From Atopobiaceae bacterium (lineage in GTDB: Bacteria > Actinomycetota > Coriobacteriia > Coriobacteriales > Atopobiaceae), in assembly GCA_017941705.1 (NCBI GenBank), contig JAGAVX010000050.1, positions 1-64,000 of the forward strand: a DNA stretch of 64,000 nucleotides. The letters are read 5' to 3'. The position numbers were made by a program, and so were the translations under genes. Shown here piece by piece: positions 60,511 to 64,000 of this stretch. Each line of letters opens with the position of its first letter. Position 1 is the first letter of the stretch. Under the pieces are notes generated by a model that was given only the letters and a program-made list of their open reading frames with translations, made no database searches and was not told the origin of the DNA.

Positions 60511-62694
60511 CTATATCTTCTCTGCGAAGTTGAGATACTCGACGAGAGCCATCTTATCGTACAGCTCGCGATAGGGGCTCTCTTCCTCGGGGGTGTACCA
60601 CACGCCGTCGGCACCCAGGTATCCATGTAGGTTGGTGGCCAGAATCTGCTCGTTGACGGCAAGCTGGGCCGCCTCGTACTCGCTCACCGGGGCGCCGATG
60701 GCATCGAGCATGATGGTGCCGAGCACGTCGACGCTGGTGTCGCGTACGGCGCTTGCCTGGTCGTTGCCCGCTACGTCGTAGTTTGCCCAGATGACGTACT
60801 CGGTGTGATAGATGCGCTGCGAGTGGATGAGCTCCGGCTCGTTGGGATACCAGAGGTCGTTGTAGTCGGGGGTCATCGAGGGCTGGTGGTCGCCAAAGAA
60901 GACGAGCACCACCGGCCGATCGAGCTTGTTGAGCTCGTCGATGAACCACTTGAGCGCGCGATCCGACTCATCGATGCAGGAGAGGTACTCGTTGAGGCGC
61001 TCGGGCGTCTCGGCAAACGCGGGGTTGTCGTAGGTCCCGGCGGGGTAGTAGTGCGTGAGCTTGTCGGCGGGGATGTTCTCCTGGTTGTACGCCCCGTGGT
61101 TCTGCATCGTCACGTTGAAGATGAACTGTGGCGACGGGTCGTCGTTGAGCATGTCGAGCGTGGTCTGGTAGGTGGCCTGGTCGGACACGCCGCTATGGAA
61201 GATGGGCACGCCCGTGGGCGTCTGCATCTGCTTGGTGCCGTCGATGTTGATCAGCGGCATGCCGCCAAAGTCGTCGATCGCCAGGAAGGTGTCGAAGCCC
61301 CAGGCCTTGTAGACCTTGTCGCGGTTCCAGTTCGAGGCGTAGTTGGGATGCATGGCGCAGGTGGTATAGCCGAGCTCCTTGAACTGTCGCGCCATGTTGT
61401 CGATGGAGCCGAGCTGGAAGGTCGAGTACGGGTACTTGCCGGCGCCTATGTAGCCCAGCGAGTTGCCGGTGAGGAACTCGAACTCGGAGTTGCATGTGCC
61501 GCCGCCGTGGACGTCTACGAACAGCTCGCCGCGATACAGCGCGTCGGAGATGCTGTTGAAGTATGCGGGCCCGGTATATCCGCACTGCAGCTTGTTGAGG
61601 TCGGAGAGGTCTGCGAACGACTCGTTCATGACCACGATCACGGTGGGCTTCTCTGCGTCGAACTGCTCGCTGGCCGCGACGCGACGTTCGCTCGATCCGA
61701 TGCCCTGCTCATAGGCGCCGGCGAGCTCGCTGGTCGCCTTCTCCGCATCCTCGGTCGTGTAGTCGGCGGGCTTGTGGATGGGCAGGTCCTGCCATACGGC
61801 GATGAATGTCGGAAGGAACCCCTGCTTCTCGTAGAAGTTGATGGAGTACCAATACATGATCTGCACCTGGAAGACGTCCATGTAGCTCGGAATCGCGACC
61901 AGCGCCGCGCAGAGTGCCGCCGCAGCCACGCCGCGTACGGCGTCGCGGCGACGGTTGCCCCGTGCGGGGTCATCCTGCTGCACGCTCCACGACGAGCTGA
62001 GCAGCGAGAGGACGCACAGGCCCCCGAGCGTGAACACGGTTCCCGTAATGGCGCGCGGGTCAAGCGAGTAGGTGTACTGGTTGCTGACCGCCATGGCGGT
62101 GCCAAGCGCGAGAAGGTCGTTGGGGAGGATGGCGGAGTTCTTGAACTTGCGGACGAAGTACTGCGCCAGGCCGATGAAGGAGTAGGCGGCGCATGTGATG
62201 ACGGCGGCTGCCCCGTTGCGCTTTCCCACCAGGTAGAAGAAAAGCATGATGAGCATCAGGATGGCCAGCTCGAGCCACCAGTAGGAGGGGCCATACAGGC
62301 CGCAGGCCCAACTCCACGGCCACTCGATCATGAAGATCGAAATGACGCCATACAGGAGCAGCAACCCCCACTCCAGGCGGTGTCGAAGCGAGGGCTCGAG
62401 GGAGGCAAACCTGCGCATGATGGCATCGCGGCGGAGGGTGACCTGCGAGAGCGCGATGATGGCGGGCGCCACGACGAGCGGGGGCAGCGGCGCGAAGAAT
62501 CGGCCATCGATGAGTCCGGCAAAGCCCCAGACCGCAAGGCCAAGCAGGGTCAGGCCAAACGGGGCGTTCCAGACAAGGGTGGAGCGCGGGACCGTGACCC
62601 CGAGAGAGCGCTCGGTCAGGACGTAGCGACAGGAGAGCGCGACCTGTGCGGCAAATCCGACGAGGAACAGAAGACCGGCGATGGCTGAGAACAT
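60511..62694 (-). CDS. LtaS-like sulfatase-family transferase
   Basis: 727 residues from the ATG at 62694 behind AGAAGGGTTCCC. Around nine hydrophobic segments in the first 290 residues, then an extracytoplasmic alkaline-phosphatase-fold domain: VIVVMNESFADLSDL, GGGTCNSEFEFLTGNS (catalytic Thr), MHPNYASNWNRDKVYKAWGF, IFNVTMQNHG, VLVFFGDHQPSM. This is the LtaS/OpgB family, which transfers phosphoglycerol or similar groups to surface polymers. Size exceeds classical LtaS by about 80 residues. Paired with the GH5 gene, so it probably serves a glucan-bearing envelope polymer. Confidence 0.87.
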   Translation of the reverse strand: MFSAIAGLLFLVGFAAQVALSCRYVLTERSLGVTVPRSTLVWNAPFGLTLLGLAVWGFAGLIDGRFFAPLPPLVVAPAIIALSQVTLRRDAIMRRFASLEPSLRHRLEWGLLLLYGVISIFMIEWPWSWACGLYGPSYWWLELAILMLIMLFFYLVGKRNGAAAVITCAAYSFIGLAQYFVRKFKNSAILPNDLLALGTAMAVSNQYTYSLDPRAITGTVFTLGGLCVLSLLSSSWSVQQDDPARGNRRRDAVRGVAAAALCAALVAIPSYMDVFQVQIMYWYSINFYEKQGFLPTFIAVWQDLPIHKPADYTTEDAEKATSELAGAYEQGIGSSERRVAASEQFDAEKPTVIVVMNESFADLSDLNKLQCGYTGPAYFNSISDALYRGELFVDVHGGGTCNSEFEFLTGNSLGYIGAGKYPYSTFQLGSIDNMARQFKELGYTTCAMHPNYASNWNRDKVYKAWGFDTFLAIDDFGGMPLINIDGTKQMQTPTGVPIFHSGVSDQATYQTTLDMLNDDPSPQFIFNVTMQNHGAYNQENIPADKLTHYYPAGTYDNPAFAETPERLNEYLSCIDESDRALKWFIDELNKLDRPVVLVFFGDHQPSMTPDYNDLWYPNEPELIHSQRIYHTEYVIWANYDVAGNDQASAVRDTSVDVLGTIMLDAIGAPVSEYEAAQLAVNEQILATNLHGYLGADGVWYTPEEESPYRELYDKMALVEYLNFAEKI

Positions 62695-62821
62695 GGGAAC
62701 CCTTCTGGGGGAGGGCGCGCGGGACGTCCTCACTTTTTGAACTAACGTGCAAGATTGTAGGAGAAGGGCGTCATGGTGGCAGTATGACCACGTAAACAAT
62801 ATGAACTGGCTGCTTGTGCGA

Positions 62822-62959
62822 GAGGCCCGGCATGCGCCCCGCGCCTTCGGGGTCCCTTGGGCTCACGCTTTCGCCGCAGTCGCATGCGGGCAGTGGCTGG
62901 AATTCGGCTACAGAGGTCGCCCAAGGGACCCCGAAGGCGCGGGGCGCATGCCGGGCCTC
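62822..62959. repeat. Conserved-core palindrome, copy B
   Basis: Perfect 41-bp arms at 62822-62862 and 62919-62959 enclose a 56-nt core (62863-62918). Read on the minus strand the core shares 39 of 56 positions with copy A at 20180-20235, with identical ends CCTCTGTAGCCGAAT and GCGGCGAAAGCGT. The innermost 9 bp of the arms are the same too (CCCTTGGGC), while the outer 32 bp differ completely from copy A. It occupies much of the 402-bp gap 62695-63096. Confidence 0.9.
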
Positions 62960-63096
62960 GCATACCGTCTTGCCTTTCCCGAGGATTCAAAGGGCTGGCG
63001 TGAGACCGGATTGAATACTTTATTTGCCCTTGGACGATGGCTTGTGATGTAACGTGGGTAGAATGACGGTGTCCGTTCCCCGTAAAAGGAGAAGAA

Positions 63097-63750
63097 ATGA
63101 GCAAAGGAAAGAAGATTGCTCTTGGTATTGGTGCCGTGCTGGTGGTTGCGCTGGGCTTTGTCCTGTGGTTCACCGTGCAGGTGCCAGGGTGCAGCTCACC
63201 CTTGAGCGAGCTGCGTGGCGACCTGGTGGGCAACTCCTTCGTCATCACCACCTACGACAACTATGGCCAGCAGACTCTCAAGACGTCTGGCAAGCGCGTC
63301 AATCTGAGCGGCAACAAGGTCAAGACCTCGGGCTACACCGAGACGGGCGTTGCCTTCGAGTCGTACGAGCTCTCCAGTGTCATCACGGTCACCATCGACG
63401 GCAGAGAACTGGAGACTTGCGGTGACACCTGCGTGTTTGCCGAGAGGGGACTCGAGCCTGACCTCGACTTCTCCACGCCGGAGTTCATCGAGAGCCACGG
63501 TGGGTCGCCGTTGACCATCACGTCACTGTCGTACACGCTCAACCAGTACCGCAACTACTTTGGCAAGAGCCGCGTCGTGGTCATCAAGTCTCAGATGGGC
63601 CAGCCCATCGCCGCCTACTCGGGCAACAACGTGTACTGGGAGGTCAAGACCGACCTGCCCAAGACCACCAAGCTCATGATCGACAACAAGGCGCTCTACA
63701 TCCATCGCGCGAACTTCCAGATCATCGATACCAAGCTGCTGGAGAAGTAG
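63097..63750 (+). CDS. DUF5052-like lipoprotein or membrane-anchored protein
   Basis: 217 residues behind AAAAGGAGAAGAA. The start KKIALGIGAVLVVALGFVLWFTVQVPGCSSP is a transmembrane segment ending in a Cys that could be a lipobox, though the spacing is not ideal. SPLSELRGDLVGNSFVITTYDNYGQQTLKTSGKRVNL is the opening typical of the DUF5052 family as I recall it. The rest is beta-rich with two further Cys (ELETCGDTC) that may form a disulfide. Probably attached outside the membrane; no function known. Confidence 0.75.
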   Translation: MSKGKKIALGIGAVLVVALGFVLWFTVQVPGCSSPLSELRGDLVGNSFVITTYDNYGQQTLKTSGKRVNLSGNKVKTSGYTETGVAFESYELSSVITVTIDGRELETCGDTCVFAERGLEPDLDFSTPEFIESHGGSPLTITSLSYTLNQYRNYFGKSRVVVIKSQMGQPIAAYSGNNVYWEVKTDLPKTTKLMIDNKALYIHRANFQIIDTKLLEK

Positions 63751-63777
63751 GCTCGCGGCAGGGTGGCACGCAGAGTT

Positions 63778-63838
63778 GCCCCCAGGCATTCCCCCGCTGG
63801 CCAGGGCTCGTCCCTGCGGGGGTGCCTGGGGGCTTTTT
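63778..63838 (+). terminator. Strong terminator between convergent genes
   Basis: GCCCCCAGGCATTCCCCCGC (63778-63797) pairs with GCGGGGGTGCCTGGGGGC (63816-63833), followed by TTTTTG. It ends the DUF5052-like gene. Confidence 0.88.
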
Positions 63839-63845
63839 GTGTGCG

Positions 63846-64000
63846 CTATCGCACGAACACCAGCCTGTCCGATGACGACCGGTCCTCGTCAAGGCGATAG
63901 CCGCGGTCAGAAAAGGCTCGGACGTGCTCGACCTCCTCCACGCCATGCTCCGCGCACCAGCGGACGAAGGTGCCGCGCGCGGCCTTCGCCTCGGTCGAGC
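63846..64000 (-). CDS. YaaA (UPF0246)-like peroxide-stress protein, C-terminal part
   Basis: The frame enters from beyond the window and ends at a TAG at 63846-63848. The visible 51 residues (…STEAKAARGTFVRWCAEHG, FSDRGYRLDEDRSSSDRLVFVR) match the C-terminal pattern of YaaA (K.ARG.. R... , F...GY.......S....VF.R). YaaA limits free iron and damage under peroxide stress. The 5' part lies outside the window. Confidence 0.65.
   Translation of the reverse strand, partial: STEAKAARGTFVRWCAEHGVEEVEHVRAFSDRGYRLDEDRSSSDRLVFVR

Noticed and set aside
1-64000. tRNA or rRNA genes
   Set aside because: I scanned for GGTTCGA/TTCGAATCC-type T-loops with matching acceptor stems and for rRNA segments and found none.

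Overview
The window is GC-rich, densely coded bacterial DNA with strong third-position G/C bias. Gram-positive traits include a transamidosome operon gatCAB, AddAB instead of RecBCD, an LtaS-like sulfatase, a YkuD L,D-transpeptidase and a 4-TMS holin-like protein. Anaerobe traits include a superoxide reductase, an FeS-type AddB, and a paaK-ACT pair. Together these fit an anaerobic actinobacterium of the class Coriobacteriia, probably an Olsenella/Atopobium relative. The taxonomic call is inference from gene content; no rRNA or tRNA gene was seen to confirm it.

Layout. 1-2193 is a CRISPR end: a truncated amidohydrolase, two identical 36-bp palindromic repeats that enclose 353 bp of phage-like DNA, then cas1 and cas2 but no cas9. 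2292-5619 is gatCAB. 5629-19535 is metabolic: deformylase, glutathione peroxidase, a PurF-like protein, a GH1 phospho-glucosidase, DUF1349, a large DUF3825 protein, pyridoxal kinase, a YdcF-type protein, a FucO-type dehydrogenase and a Mbeg1-like hydrolase. 19814-27263 holds a TrpR-like regulator and addBA. 27476-33825 holds a DUF4012-like membrane protein, an M18 aminopeptidase and dnaE. 33905-39633 holds an Abi/HEPN protein, superoxide reductase, a degenerate NAD-synthetase-like protein and ruvCAB behind a LexA-type box. 39786-44559 ends with a DMT exporter and recQ. 44575-47387 is an ABC importer. 47722-52462 holds ROK, PrsW, acylphosphatase, paaK-ACT and a hotdog thioesterase. 52500-53640 is a less GC-rich islet with a DinJ-like antitoxin. 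53810-57514 is serC plus two tandem serA paralogues. 57796-64000 is cell-envelope functions and the end of a YaaA-like gene.

The intergenic DNA is unusual. At least seven intergenic gaps carry long, perfect or near-perfect inverted repeats. Two of these (20147-20268 and 62822-62959) are copies of one element in opposite orientation: a 56-nt core with conserved ends, enclosed by arms that are perfectly self-complementary in each copy but different between copies. Others are built on GGGGACACGCCCC/CTGTCCCC motifs or on a GGGGCT..AG..CCCCAA..TGC hairpin unit.

The strongest candidates for something new are the oversized phage 'spacer' beside cas1-cas2, and the conserved-core/variable-arm palindrome family.
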